DNA of 64,000 nucleotides from Sphingomonas aliaeris. Its GTDB lineage: Bacteria > Pseudomonadota > Alphaproteobacteria > Sphingomonadales > Sphingomonadaceae. The notes below the pieces were generated by a model. The model saw only the letters and a list, made by a program, of their open reading frames with translations, was not told the DNA's origin and searched no databases. Positions 49,777 through 58,334 of this stretch are shown piece after piece (within the stretch, counting starts at the first letter, position 1; each line of letters starts with the position of its first letter). A program made the position numbers and the translations under genes. Location of the stretch: assembly GCF_016743815.1 (NCBI RefSeq), contig NZ_CP061035.1:126501-190500 (forward strand), written 5' to 3'.

Positions 49777-49891
49777 AAACGTGGCGTATGAAGGCGCGGT
49801 TACGAATTAGTGTATGATCCAGAACGGTTTTATTCGAAGGATTTCGGGCCTTTGATTTGCCTGGGCAGCGCGGAATAGGCTGGGGTTAGGG

Positions 49892-50104
49892 TCAAGACTC
49901 GTTGCTGACAGCCGACGTATGCCGGTTGCAGAAAGCAACGGCGGTGAAAAGAGTTTGGGCGCCGGTCGTAACGAGTGGCACCGCGCCGCCAATTCTTAGG
50001 CCCAGAACATGATTTCGCTGCGGCTGGAGCCGGTAGCGGTGCTTGTCGTAGCGAACCGGCTCTTGGCTTGGAAAGCGTCTCCCACCAGTTCGCATTGTAG
50101 CCAA
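49892..50104 (-). mobile_element. Remnant of an IS5-family transposase (C-terminus)
   Basis: Minus-strand fragments in different frames line up with the end of IS5-type DDE transposases: EPVRYDKHRYR (frame 1), SRSEIMF (frame 2), KNWRRGATRYDRRPN (frame 3), LFTAVAFCN (frame 1). In intact members the text reads RYDKRRYK...IE.MFGRLKDWRR.ATRYDR....F.SA. The glutamate of the DDE triad would be in SEIMF. Several frameshifts and the absence of the N-terminal two thirds show an old, inactive copy. Terminal inverted repeats were not found. Confidence 0.7.
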
Positions 50105-50196
50105 TTGCGGAATTTTTTTGAACGTCCCTCACAAGGCCGTGGCGTTGTTCGTGCCAAAGCAGCAACGACTTGCCGATCAGGCGATGGCAGCGCCTT

Positions 50197-51177
50197 TCAA
50201 TCGCTCACCCGCACCAGCATCTTTCCGGCGTTGCTGCCGCTGAACAGCCCGATCAATGCCTCCGGTGCGCTTTCGAAGCCGTCGACGATCGTTTCCTGAT
50301 ACTTGATCCGGCCGGCCTTCAGCCATTCGGTCATGTCGTGCGTGAAGCGGTCGTTCAATCCGGCGAAATCGGTCGAGACGAAGCCCTGCATCCTGACGCG
50401 GCGGTAGATCATCTCGAACAGATTGTTCACGCCTTCGCCGGCGCCGTTATAGGTCGAGATCATCCCGCACAACGGAATGCGGCCGTTGACGTTCATCAGC
50501 TTGAGCGCGGCGTCGAGGTGTGCGCCGCCGACATTCTCGAAATAGACGTCGATGCCCTTCGGCGTCGCGGCCGCCAGCGCGGCGGGCAGATCGCTTGTCT
50601 TGTAGTTGATCGCGGCATCGATCCCCGCTTCGTCGAGCAGCCAGGATAGTTTCGCATCGCTGCCGGTTATGCCGACGACATGGCAGCCCCTGATCTTGGC
50701 GATCTGCGCCGCGACCGACCCGACCGCGCCGCCTGCGGTGGACACCACGACCTGTTCGCCGTCCTTGAGCGCGCCGATTTCCAGCAGGCCACCATAAGCG
50801 GTCAGGCCGGTTCCGCCCAAGGCGTGCATGTAGACGCTGAGCGGCAGGGCGGGATCGGGGTGCAGGATGCGGACGACGCCGGCCGGGACGACGAACCGTT
50901 CGCGCATGCCGGCGCCGTGGCGGACCAAAGCGCCTTTTTGTATTGCCGGGTCGCGCGACGAGACGACGCGCCCGATCCCGGTGCCGAGCATCGCCTCGTT
51001 CAGCGCCTGATCGGCGTTGAGGCGTGGCCGCATATAGGGATCGACGGACAGCAGGACCGCCTCGACCTCGATCTCCCCCGGTCGCGGCTCGGCCAGATCC
51101 GACGAGACGATTTCGAAATCCTTGGCGACGGGTACGCCGTTCGGGCGGCGGACGAGATGGATCTGGCGCGTTTGCAT
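50197..51177 (-). CDS. NADP-dependent MDR oxidoreductase (PTGR/CurA type)
   Basis: A 326-residue zinc-free medium-chain reductase that reduces activated double bonds of enones with NADPH. Seen: LSVDPYMRPRL near the N-terminus, LGGTGLTAYGGL and the cofactor motif STAGGAVGSVAAQIAKI, then FENVGGAHLDAAL and GKMLVRV at the end, as in leukotriene-B4 dehydrogenase/curcumin reductase proteins. AAGGAAA precedes ATG 51177. It is the last gene of the TBDR-GST-reductase operon (26 nt after the GST). Confidence 0.9.
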   Translation of the reverse strand: MQTRQIHLVRRPNGVPVAKDFEIVSSDLAEPRPGEIEVEAVLLSVDPYMRPRLNADQALNEAMLGTGIGRVVSSRDPAIQKGALVRHGAGMRERFVVPAGVVRILHPDPALPLSVYMHALGGTGLTAYGGLLEIGALKDGEQVVVSTAGGAVGSVAAQIAKIRGCHVVGITGSDAKLSWLLDEAGIDAAINYKTSDLPAALAAATPKGIDVYFENVGGAHLDAALKLMNVNGRIPLCGMISTYNGAGEGVNNLFEMIYRRVRMQGFVSTDFAGLNDRFTHDMTEWLKAGRIKYQETIVDGFESAPEALIGLFSGSNAGKMLVRVSD

Positions 51178-51203
51178 GGACGTTTCCTTGAAACCTGTGC
51201 GGG

Positions 51204-51818
51204 TTATGCGGCGGCGCTGGGGCGAGCGGAAGCCCGTTCGTGCCACGCCGCGACGGATGTCCTGTTCCCCACCGGGTCCAGCCCGATCAACGTGGCGAAG
51301 TCGATCATCGTCAGGGCTGCGATATCGCACATCGTGTAGCGTTCGCCCGCGATGAATGTTCGGCCGTCGGCAATCTCGCAGTCGAACCAATCCATCGCGC
51401 GGGCAAGGGTGATGCGATTGGATTCGCCGAAGACGACATGCTGTTCGACCAATGCCGCGGTCGCGGGATGCGCGTGACGCCAGAACATGCGCGTCGGTTC
51501 GGCCAGTTGGATCTCGATCCGGCGGATCCACATGTCGATCACGCCGATCTCGACCGGGGTGCGTCCGAACATCGGGGGTTCGGGATGAAGCGCGTCGAGG
51601 TAGCGGCAGATCGATATCGTCTCGGTGATCGTGGTGCCGTCGTCGAGTTCGAGCACCGGAACCTGCCCGAGCGAATTGCGCTTCATATGATCGGGCGACT
51701 TGTGATCCCGTTCGCGCAGATCGAGCGGGATTTCGGGCAGCGTGATGCCCTTTTCCGCGGCGAAGATGCGTACGCGGCGAGGATTCGGCGCCGGCATGGG
51801 CGCACCGTAGAATTCCAT
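51204..51818 (-). CDS. Glutathione S-transferase family protein
   Basis: A 204-residue GST. The thioredoxin-like domain (1-80) begins MEFYGAPMPAPNPRRVRIF and contains the cis-proline QVPVLELDDG and the glutathione-contacting ETISICRYL; the helical domain follows (AERYTMCDIAALTMIDF). It could conjugate glutathione to the imported compound, or cleave or dehalogenate it. GAGGG precedes ATG 51818; it begins 14 nt after the TBDR. Confidence 0.9.
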   Translation of the reverse strand: MEFYGAPMPAPNPRRVRIFAAEKGITLPEIPLDLRERDHKSPDHMKRNSLGQVPVLELDDGTTITETISICRYLDALHPEPPMFGRTPVEIGVIDMWIRRIEIQLAEPTRMFWRHAHPATAALVEQHVVFGESNRITLARAMDWFDCEIADGRTFIAGERYTMCDIAALTMIDFATLIGLDPVGNRTSVAAWHERASARPSAAA

Positions 51819-51832
51819 AAAAACACCCTCCG

Positions 51833-54247
51833 TCACAGTCTGAAGTCCAGGGTCAGCCCGATGGTGCGTACCGCATCCGGGCTGTAATATTGCAGATAGC
51901 CGCCCGGGTTCAGCGTCGTCGTCGGGCTGGGGTTTTTCTGCGCCGCCCATCTCTTGTCGAGCAGGTTGATCGCGAACAGGCCGACACGCCACCGACTGTC
52001 CGCCGCGCCGATCCCGACATTGCCGCCGAGCAGCCCGAACGCCTTCTGGATCGTCCCCGGATCGCCATTCGCCGAGTAATTGACGTCGGATTGGCCGGTA
52101 AAGTTGAACTGCACCGAGGCGCGCAGATCGGATCCGATCAGACGCTGGTAATCGGCGACGAGATTGTAGCTGAACCTGGGCGCAGCGGCGAGCCGCAGTC
52201 CGGCGGCGTTGAAGAACCCGTCGATCGACGTCGGGTTGGCGGGCGGCGCGGTGCATGGCCCGCCCTGCGCGACCTTGGGTTGGCCGAAATAGCATTGGAC
52301 GCCATTGAACTCGCCGTATTTCGCATCGACATAGGCGCCGCCGCCGCTGAGCGTCAGATCGGGCATCGGGCGGGCGATAATGCTGAATTCGACGCCTTTG
52401 CTGTTGAGCGAACCGGCATTGGTGATGCGGTTCGCGTAGCTCGCGCTCGACAGATCGGCGACCTGCGCCTGGAAATCGCGGACGTGCGTCTTGAACAAGG
52501 TCGCGTTCACCGTCAGCCGCCGGTCGAGCATCGTGGCGCGAATACCGAGTTCGTAATTGGTCGGGATTTCCGGCGCGACACGCTGGTCCTGCGATGCGTT
52601 CGACACGGTCAGGCCGCTGAAACCTGGGCCTTTATAACCGCGCGAAACCGTCGCGTAGGTCATGATCTGATCGCTCACGCTATATTGCGCGCCGACCCTG
52701 AAGGAGAAGTTGGTGTTAGAGGTCTCCTGGCGCAGCGACAGGGTGACGCCGCCCGGGATGGGGATCGTCCCCGGCACCGAGCCGCGGCTATAGTCCAGTT
52801 TCAGCACGTCGCGCGTCAGGCGACCGCCGAGAATGAAATTCAACTTGTCCGTCGCGTGGACATTGGCCTGCGCGAAGGCGGCATAGCTACGCGAATGGAC
52901 GCGGTTGGTGAGATTGCCGTCGAATATCGTCCCGACCGGCTGGGAGGGTACGACGCGGATGACCGTTCCGTTCGATGCCGGGACGATCCATTCCAGCCGG
53001 CCCTGCTGGTCGATAAAGCCCTTCGCATGCTGGTCGAAGAAGAACAGTCCGGCGACATAATCGATCAGGCCCCCGGTCGGCGACGTCAGCCTGAGTTCCT
53101 CGCTGATCTGGCGCAGCGCATTCGATCCGCCGTTCCGGTCGACGTAATTCACCGTCGTATTGTCGCCGTCGTAGAAGGATTCACGGTAGGACTGGCGGTA
53201 CGCGGTGAGCGACGTGAGCGCATAATCGCCCATATCGTAATTGATTTCCGCCGAACCGCCGCCGCGCTTCGCATAGCCATAGGATCGGCCGCCGATCGCG
53301 ACGTAGCGGTTGGTGGGGGATGCGGTAATCCCGTATTGCGCCAGCGTCACGGCCGGCGCGTAGCCCGGCGCGTTCTTCGCCCACACCATAGAACAGCAGA
53401 AGCGGCCGACCTCCGAATAATCGGCGGACAGGAAGACGCTGAGCGCATCCGTCGGTTTCCACAGGAATTTCGCGCCGCCACCATAGTTCAACTGCCCGTC
53501 GACGTCGCGCGGCAGGGCCGGGTTGAGGTTGCGGACCACGCCGTCGCGCTGCTTGTAGAAACCGAACACGCGCAGTGCGGAGGTTTCGGAAATCGGCAGG
53601 TTGCCGATCAGATTGGCGACGCCGTGCCCCTGCGTGCCCAGTTCGCCATGACCGACCAGTTCGGCCACGCCGATCTTCGGCCGGACGGTGGTGAACGACA
53701 CCAGGCCGGCGGATGCGTTCTTGCCGAACAGCATGCCTTGCGGGCCGCGCAGGATCTCGACGCGTTCGATATCGACCAAGGTCGAAATGGTCGAGGGATC
53801 GCCCAGTACGACGCCGTCGACGACGGTCGATATGCTCTGTTCGATACCGGCCGAAAAGCTGCTGGTGCCGATACCGCGGATCAGGAAGCCGGAATTACCG
53901 GCGCTGGTGCTTTGTTTGTACCGCACGCTGGGGTCGATCAACGTCAATTGCTGCGGGCTGGTGATGTTCAGGCGCTGCAAGGCGTCGCCCCGTACCGCGG
54001 TGATCGCGACGGGGACGCGCTGAACGCTTTCGGCGCGGCGTTGCGCGGTCACGACGATTTCCGCCGTGACGTCGCTCGACAATGGGGGGGCGGCACCGGC
54101 GTCGGCCGGGCTGGTCTGCGGAATCGTTTCCGCGGCGGTCGTCGCGGTGGCCGTTCCGACCTGGGTCGTCTGTGCCGATGCGCCGGCCGGCAGGGCAAGC
54201 GCGGACACTCCGGTCAGTAACGTTACGATGGTCGTGCGTGTGTGCAT
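51833..54247 (-). CDS. TonB-dependent receptor of the GST/reductase operon
   Basis: An 804-residue receptor. Signal peptide ends GASAQ; TonB box-like EIVVTAQRRAES; plug with VPVAITAVRGDAL, FLIRGIGTSSFS, STVVDGVVLGD and VEILRGPQGMLFGKNASAG; barrel ending in GLTLDFRL. The last residue is Leu, not the usual Phe. ATG 54247 has GGGAGGA upstream. First gene of the operon, facing the HTH-TetR fusion regulator across 210 bp. Confidence 0.9.
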   Translation of the reverse strand: MHTRTTIVTLLTGVSALALPAGASAQTTQVGTATATTAAETIPQTSPADAGAAPPLSSDVTAEIVVTAQRRAESVQRVPVAITAVRGDALQRLNITSPQQLTLIDPSVRYKQSTSAGNSGFLIRGIGTSSFSAGIEQSISTVVDGVVLGDPSTISTLVDIERVEILRGPQGMLFGKNASAGLVSFTTVRPKIGVAELVGHGELGTQGHGVANLIGNLPISETSALRVFGFYKQRDGVVRNLNPALPRDVDGQLNYGGGAKFLWKPTDALSVFLSADYSEVGRFCCSMVWAKNAPGYAPAVTLAQYGITASPTNRYVAIGGRSYGYAKRGGGSAEINYDMGDYALTSLTAYRQSYRESFYDGDNTTVNYVDRNGGSNALRQISEELRLTSPTGGLIDYVAGLFFFDQHAKGFIDQQGRLEWIVPASNGTVIRVVPSQPVGTIFDGNLTNRVHSRSYAAFAQANVHATDKLNFILGGRLTRDVLKLDYSRGSVPGTIPIPGGVTLSLRQETSNTNFSFRVGAQYSVSDQIMTYATVSRGYKGPGFSGLTVSNASQDQRVAPEIPTNYELGIRATMLDRRLTVNATLFKTHVRDFQAQVADLSSASYANRITNAGSLNSKGVEFSIIARPMPDLTLSGGGAYVDAKYGEFNGVQCYFGQPKVAQGGPCTAPPANPTSIDGFFNAAGLRLAAAPRFSYNLVADYQRLIGSDLRASVQFNFTGQSDVNYSANGDPGTIQKAFGLLGGNVGIGAADSRWRVGLFAINLLDKRWAAQKNPSPTTTLNPGGYLQYYSPDAVRTIGLTLDFRL

Positions 54248-54359
54248 TACGATCCTCCCCTGACAGGTCCGACCGGGATCGGACGACAAACGGAGGACGC
54301 CGCAACGCCGTGTAGACATGTCCGGCCGCTCTCCTGCGCACCTTGGCTCGTTCGAAGCC

Positions 54360-54372
54360 CTATTGGTGCGAT
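54360..54372. promoter_or_regulatory. 13-bp element shared with the MFS promoter, copy 1
   Basis: CTATTGGTGCGAT occurs here and again at 57534-57546. Read on the minus strand both copies follow an AT-rich -10-like hexamer (TATAAC here, TATATA there) at 2-3 nt, so the element would lie at the transcription start of the TBDR operon. Confidence 0.5.
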
Positions 54373-54457
54373 GGTTATAATCTAGATTCGAACTGGACGA
54401 TCGGTCAACCCCGTTCATTCGCTTGCAAATCATATCGGGAAGGTGCTTGATCGATCG

Positions 54458-55363
54458 ATGCGCGACCCGATCGACTCCGATTCAGTGCCGATCGACCCGG
54501 TGGCGGCGGACGGAACGCAGCTGTCGCGCCGGGAAATCTACGATCTGGTATGGTCGAAGTCGATGACGACGATCGCGAGCGAACTGGGCCTGTCGGGAAA
54601 TGGACTCGCCAAGATCTGCGATCGATTGCTCGTGCCGTACCCGACGCGCGGATATTGGGCGAAGGTCTATGCCGGCAAGGACGAGGCGCAGACGCCCTTG
54701 CCGCCGGCGCCGGCCGGTATCGATCTGCATGCGACGATCGCCCCGGCGCGATCCCGGTCGCGGCGCCCCCGGCAGCGGCTGACGCGCGAGGAGCGGCGCG
54801 AGAAGATCCTGGCGCAGGGCGAGGCGCTGGTGCGCGCGGAAGGCGTGCATGCGGTGTCGATGAAGCGTGTCGCGCGCGACCTCGGCATGAGCGAGGCGCA
54901 AAGCTATAACTACTTCAAGAGCGCGGCCGAATTGCTTGCGGCGATCGCGCGTTCCGAACTGGTCGAGATGAACAAGGCGCGGCTCGCCGCCAGCCGCCAC
55001 TGTACCGATCCCCGGATGCGCTACACGCTGACGACCCTGGCCTATCTACGGCAGGTCGCGACGCGCGGCGAAGTGCTGCAGCAATTGCTCGGCCTGCCCG
55101 ATGTCCGCGCGATCCTGCGCGAGGAGCATGAGGACCGCCGCAACGCCAACCGCAAGGTGTTCGGCGACGTGTATCAGGAGGCGTACCGCGTCCCGCCGCA
55201 GGTCAGCGCGATCGTCGGTGCGATGCTGACCGCGCTGTCGCTTCGGGGCGGGCGGCTGCTGGCGCGCGGCAAGATCGATCTCGCCACGGCGGAACGGCTG
55301 GTCATGCCCGCGATCGGCGGCGGACAGGCGCATATGATCGACCGCTACGGCACCCGATCATAG
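54458..55363 (+). CDS. TetR-family regulator with an extra N-terminal HTH domain
   Basis: A 301-residue regulator. Residues about 22-76 hold an extra module, LSRREIYDLVWSKSM...ASELGLSGNGLAKICDR...PTRGYWAKV, a short helix-turn-helix known as an N-terminal piece in diverse proteins. A basic linker (RSRSRRPRQR) leads to a TetR HTH (about 115-160, MKRVARDLGMSEAQSYNYF) and a ligand-binding domain. ATG 54458 is used; GTG 54443 is an alternative. It is divergent from the TBDR-GST-reductase operon, its probable target. Confidence 0.85.
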   Translation: MRDPIDSDSVPIDPVAADGTQLSRREIYDLVWSKSMTTIASELGLSGNGLAKICDRLLVPYPTRGYWAKVYAGKDEAQTPLPPAPAGIDLHATIAPARSRSRRPRQRLTREERREKILAQGEALVRAEGVHAVSMKRVARDLGMSEAQSYNYFKSAAELLAAIARSELVEMNKARLAASRHCTDPRMRYTLTTLAYLRQVATRGEVLQQLLGLPDVRAILREEHEDRRNANRKVFGDVYQEAYRVPPQVSAIVGAMLTALSLRGGRLLARGKIDLATAERLVMPAIGGGQAHMIDRYGTRS

Positions 55364-56044
55364 GAAGTCCGCGCCGGCGGCGACTTCGGCCACATGCGCG
55401 GGCGTCTGGCCGTCCAGCGCGGCGAGGCTCGCCACGATCGTCTCGCCGCACAGGCGGCGGGCCAGTTCGGCATCCACATCGCCGTGGAAGACCTTGCGGC
55501 CGGCTTCTTCCGGTATAGTCAGCAGCAATTGCACGATGACCATCGCCTCGCGCGACGACAGTCCCAGTTCGCGTTTCAGCCGTCGCGCGATGGGCAGGAG
55601 CATCACGGATGCGCGACCGAACGTGGTGCGATCCGGCCCCTGTTCCAGGAACGCGTCCGCGAGCAGCACGTGCAGCAGCGGCCCGTGCCGGCTGACGAGA
55701 TCGAAATAGAGATCGGCGCAATCGCGGGCCGCGGTCAGGACATCGGGTTGAGCGACGGCGTGGCGCAGGGCGGTGCGATCGACCACCGCCAGCGCATCGC
55801 TCAACAAGGCCGATCCCAGCGCATACTGGTTCGGAAAATAGTTGTAGACCAGCGCCTTGCTCACCTTGGCCGCGCAGGCCAGCCGCTCGAACGAGATCGG
55901 GAAACCGCCCTGGCCGAGCACTTCGCGCGCGGCATGGCGGAGCAGGTCCGCCTGGCGTTCGTCGCGGTTGAAGCGGGGCTGGCGATCGCTCGTCGCGGCG
56001 GACGCCGGTTCGTTGCCGCCGGGTTGGGATCGGTGCTCGATCAT
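55358..56044 (-). CDS. TetR-family regulator
   Basis: A 228-residue TetR protein. The HTH (about 33-78) reads AAREVLGQGGFPISFERLACAAKVSKALVYNYFPN; the rest is the helical ligand domain. It follows the MFS gene by 25 nt and probably controls it. Its end overlaps the convergent HTH-TetR fusion gene by 6 nt. Confidence 0.88.
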   Translation of the reverse strand: MIEHRSQPGGNEPASAATSDRQPRFNRDERQADLLRHAAREVLGQGGFPISFERLACAAKVSKALVYNYFPNQYALGSALLSDALAVVDRTALRHAVAQPDVLTAARDCADLYFDLVSRHGPLLHVLLADAFLEQGPDRTTFGRASVMLLPIARRLKRELGLSSREAMVIVQLLLTIPEEAGRKVFHGDVDAELARRLCGETIVASLAALDGQTPAHVAEVAAGADFL

Positions 56045-56069
56045 GGCTCCGGCATATCGACTGCCGGGG

Positions 56070-57494
56070 TCAAGGGCTAGTCGCTCCCGCGGCCTGCGCT
56101 TCGCGCGACACGCTGCCGGCCTGAAGCCGCTCGACCAAGGCGATATACGGCCGGTATCCGATCAGCAGGCAGGTGAGCGACAGGATCAGCATCGCGACGC
56201 TGACCGCCAGGATCGCGAGATGGATCATCGCGGGATCATGGAATACCCGGTCCGTCATCAGCGCGATCAGCGTCGGGCCGAGGCCCAGCCCGAGCAGGTT
56301 GATGACGAGCAGCGCGATCGAGATCGCCGTGCCGCGCATCTGGTTGGGGACCATCTGCTGAATGATCGCCGGGCTGAGACCGTTCAGGAAGGTGGGCAGA
56401 AACACCGTGCCGGCCAGCGGGATCAGCGCCAATCCGCCGTCCGGCAACAGCGTATAGCCGAAGATCAACGGGATCGTCGCGATCTTCACCCACAAGGCGG
56501 CGCGCAACCGGCCCGAAGCGCCGCGCCGCCGCGTCATGACATCGCCCAGCCAGCCGCCGCACAGCACGCCCGCCGTCCCGAACGTCAGCAGGAGCAGGCC
56601 GTAAATGTGCCCGATCTCGACCGCGGTCCACCCGTGCCGCCGGATGAACATCGTCGGCACCCACGCCGCGACTCCGTATCCCGCAACGGCGGAAAACCCC
56701 ATGAAAAGGTTGATCGACAGGAATGCGCGCTTGTTCTCGCGCAGATAGGCGAAAACGTCGCGCAGCGGCAGTGCCGCCGCGACCTGGCTGCCATCCGCGG
56801 CGGTGATCGAATGTACCGCGCCGGTCCGCCGTGGTTCGCGCAGGCACAAGGCGACGAGAGCGACGAGCAACCCGGGCAGGCCGATGATCAGGAAGACGGA
56901 TTGCCACGGCCGGATCTCGCCGACCAGCGGCAGCAACATCGGCCCGGATTGCAGCGTCCCGGCGATGATCGTCGCGCCGATCACCAACGCGAGACCGCCG
57001 CCGATATAGATACCGATGCTGTAGACCGCGAGCGGCAGGCCGACCTTGTGCGGTGGGAAATGGTCGCCGATCAGGGAGTTGGCCGCCGGTGTCAGGACGG
57101 CTTCGCCCGCGCCGACCCCCATGCGCAATGCGAGCAATGCGCCATAGCTGCGCACCAGTCCGCAGCCGGCGGTCGCCAGGCTCCAGAATGCGATCCCACC
57201 CGCGACGAGCCAGGTGCGCCGTTTCGAGTCGACCAGCCGGCCGAGCGGCAGGCCAACCAGCACGTTGCACAAGGCGAAGGCCAATCCCTGCAACAGACTG
57301 ATCTGCGTATCGCTCAGCCCCAGGTCCCGCTTCATCGGCTCGACCAGCAGGCTGAGGATCTGGCGGTCGAGGAAGGAGAAGACATAGGCCACCGTCAGGA
57401 CGAACACGACGAACCAGCCGTAAGCGGCGGAGGGATAATCCTGTTCGACGGAGATCGGGATGGCGCCGTCGGCCGCGAGTGTCCTGCCAGCCAT
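56070..57494 (-). CDS. Major facilitator superfamily transporter
   Basis: A 474-residue 12-helix permease. Loop 2-3 signature GLPLGRLVDSKRR, motif GAGEAVLTPAANSLIGD and a long central loop typical of the anion:cation symporter or spinster-like groups. ATG 57494 has GGGAGAGG 5 nt upstream; an earlier in-frame codon is less good. Co-transcribed with the TetR gene. It may import or export the compound handled by the neighbouring TBDR-GST-reductase operon. Confidence 0.9.
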   Translation of the reverse strand: MAGRTLAADGAIPISVEQDYPSAAYGWFVVFVLTVAYVFSFLDRQILSLLVEPMKRDLGLSDTQISLLQGLAFALCNVLVGLPLGRLVDSKRRTWLVAGGIAFWSLATAGCGLVRSYGALLALRMGVGAGEAVLTPAANSLIGDHFPPHKVGLPLAVYSIGIYIGGGLALVIGATIIAGTLQSGPMLLPLVGEIRPWQSVFLIIGLPGLLVALVALCLREPRRTGAVHSITAADGSQVAAALPLRDVFAYLRENKRAFLSINLFMGFSAVAGYGVAAWVPTMFIRRHGWTAVEIGHIYGLLLLTFGTAGVLCGGWLGDVMTRRRGASGRLRAALWVKIATIPLIFGYTLLPDGGLALIPLAGTVFLPTFLNGLSPAIIQQMVPNQMRGTAISIALLVINLLGLGLGPTLIALMTDRVFHDPAMIHLAILAVSVAMLILSLTCLLIGYRPYIALVERLQAGSVSREAQAAGATSP

Positions 57495-57533
57495 GTAACC
57501 TCTCCCACGCATGCATTGGTCAAAACGCCAACA

Positions 57534-57546
57534 CTATTGGTGCGAT
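57534..57546. promoter_or_regulatory. 13-bp element shared with the TBDR promoter, copy 2
   Basis: CTATTGGTGCGAT, identical to 54360-54372, lies 40 nt upstream of the MFS ATG next to TATATA. Adjacent sequence holds further TTGG/CCAA units (GCATTGGTCAAAACGCCAA), so the region may be a compound operator. Confidence 0.5.
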
Positions 57547-57694
57547 ATATAGATTTTAATCCGCGGCTCCTGTCAATCGGCGTTCGTTCGCCGTGTGCGG
57601 AATCACTTCGTTATCGGCGCGAGCGGCGATCGCGCCGATCGGATAGCCCGTGGGCGGAGGGATCGGGCGCGGGCCGGAAGCGTTGGCAGCCCGT

Positions 57695-57740
57695 TACTAT
57701 GCATGCCGGATACTATGCATGCCGGCGTTCATCGCCGGCA
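57695..57740. repeat. Tandem 15-bp repeat followed by a hairpin
   Basis: TACTATGCATGCCGG occurs twice with a 16-bp period (57695-57709 and 57711-57725). It runs into TGCCGGCG (57720-57727) which pairs with CGCCGGCA (57733-57740) across a 5-nt loop. The block ends 35 nt before the ATG of the small membrane protein gene. An operator or leader structure is likely. Confidence 0.6.
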
Positions 57741-57775
57741 CCGGTGCGCACCAGCCACTCTATCGGAGACCTGCC

Positions 57776-58240
57776 ATGCTTCGTTCGTTCCTCATCGGCC
57801 TCGTCGCGGGCCAGCGTGGCATCACGCCGCTGGCGGTGATCGCCACCGCCACCCGCCGCGACGAGATCGCGCCCGACCTTCCGCTCCAGAAGCTCATGCT
57901 GAACCCGGTGATCGCGGCCGGGACCGTTGCCTTCGCCGCTGCCGAGATGGCAGGCGACAAGATGAAGACCGCGCCGGACCGGACGGTGCCGATCGGACTT
58001 GCCGTACGCGGCATCACCGCGGCCTATGCGGGCGCCGCGCTGGCACCGCGCGACAAACGCGTCCTGGGCGCCGCCATCGCGGTCGGCGCGGCGTTCGCCT
58101 CGTCTTATGCCGGGCTGGCGGCCCGCAAATGGGGCATGCGGCGCTACGGCCAGACCGCGACCGGCTTCGTCGAGGATGCCGTGGTATTCGGCAGCGGACT
58201 GGCCATCGCCAATCCGTCGCTATTCGCGAAAAAAGGCTGA
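57776..58240 (+). CDS. Small membrane protein, DUF4126-like
   Basis: A 154-residue protein with three or four moderately hydrophobic, Ala/Gly-rich segments: FLIGLVAGQRGITPLAVIA, NPVIAAGTVAFAAAEMAGDKM, GLAVRGITAAYAGAAL and GAAIAVGAAFASSYAGLAAR. The first and second match the style of DUF4126 proteins, whose function is unknown. GGAGA lies 8 nt before ATG 57776. Upstream sits the tandem repeat/hairpin block. Confidence 0.7.
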   Translation: MLRSFLIGLVAGQRGITPLAVIATATRRDEIAPDLPLQKLMLNPVIAAGTVAFAAAEMAGDKMKTAPDRTVPIGLAVRGITAAYAGAALAPRDKRVLGAAIAVGAAFASSYAGLAARKWGMRRYGQTATGFVEDAVVFGSGLAIANPSLFAKKG

Positions 58241-58275
58241 TCGGGATCGTCCGATGATCGAGCCGTGATCGACGC

Positions 58276-58307
58276 GAAAAGGGGTCCCGGTCGCGACCGG
58301 GACCCCT
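58276..58307 (-). terminator. Terminator of the M16 protease gene
   Basis: AGGGGTCCCGGTCG and CGACCGGGACCCCT (58280-58307) form a perfect 28-nt palindrome, 28 nt after the protease stop; on the minus strand it is followed by TTTT. It also lies 40 nt after the end of the convergent small membrane protein gene and could stop both transcripts. Confidence 0.75.
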
Positions 58308-58334
58308 AATATGGATCGCGTCGGGGATGGTCGC

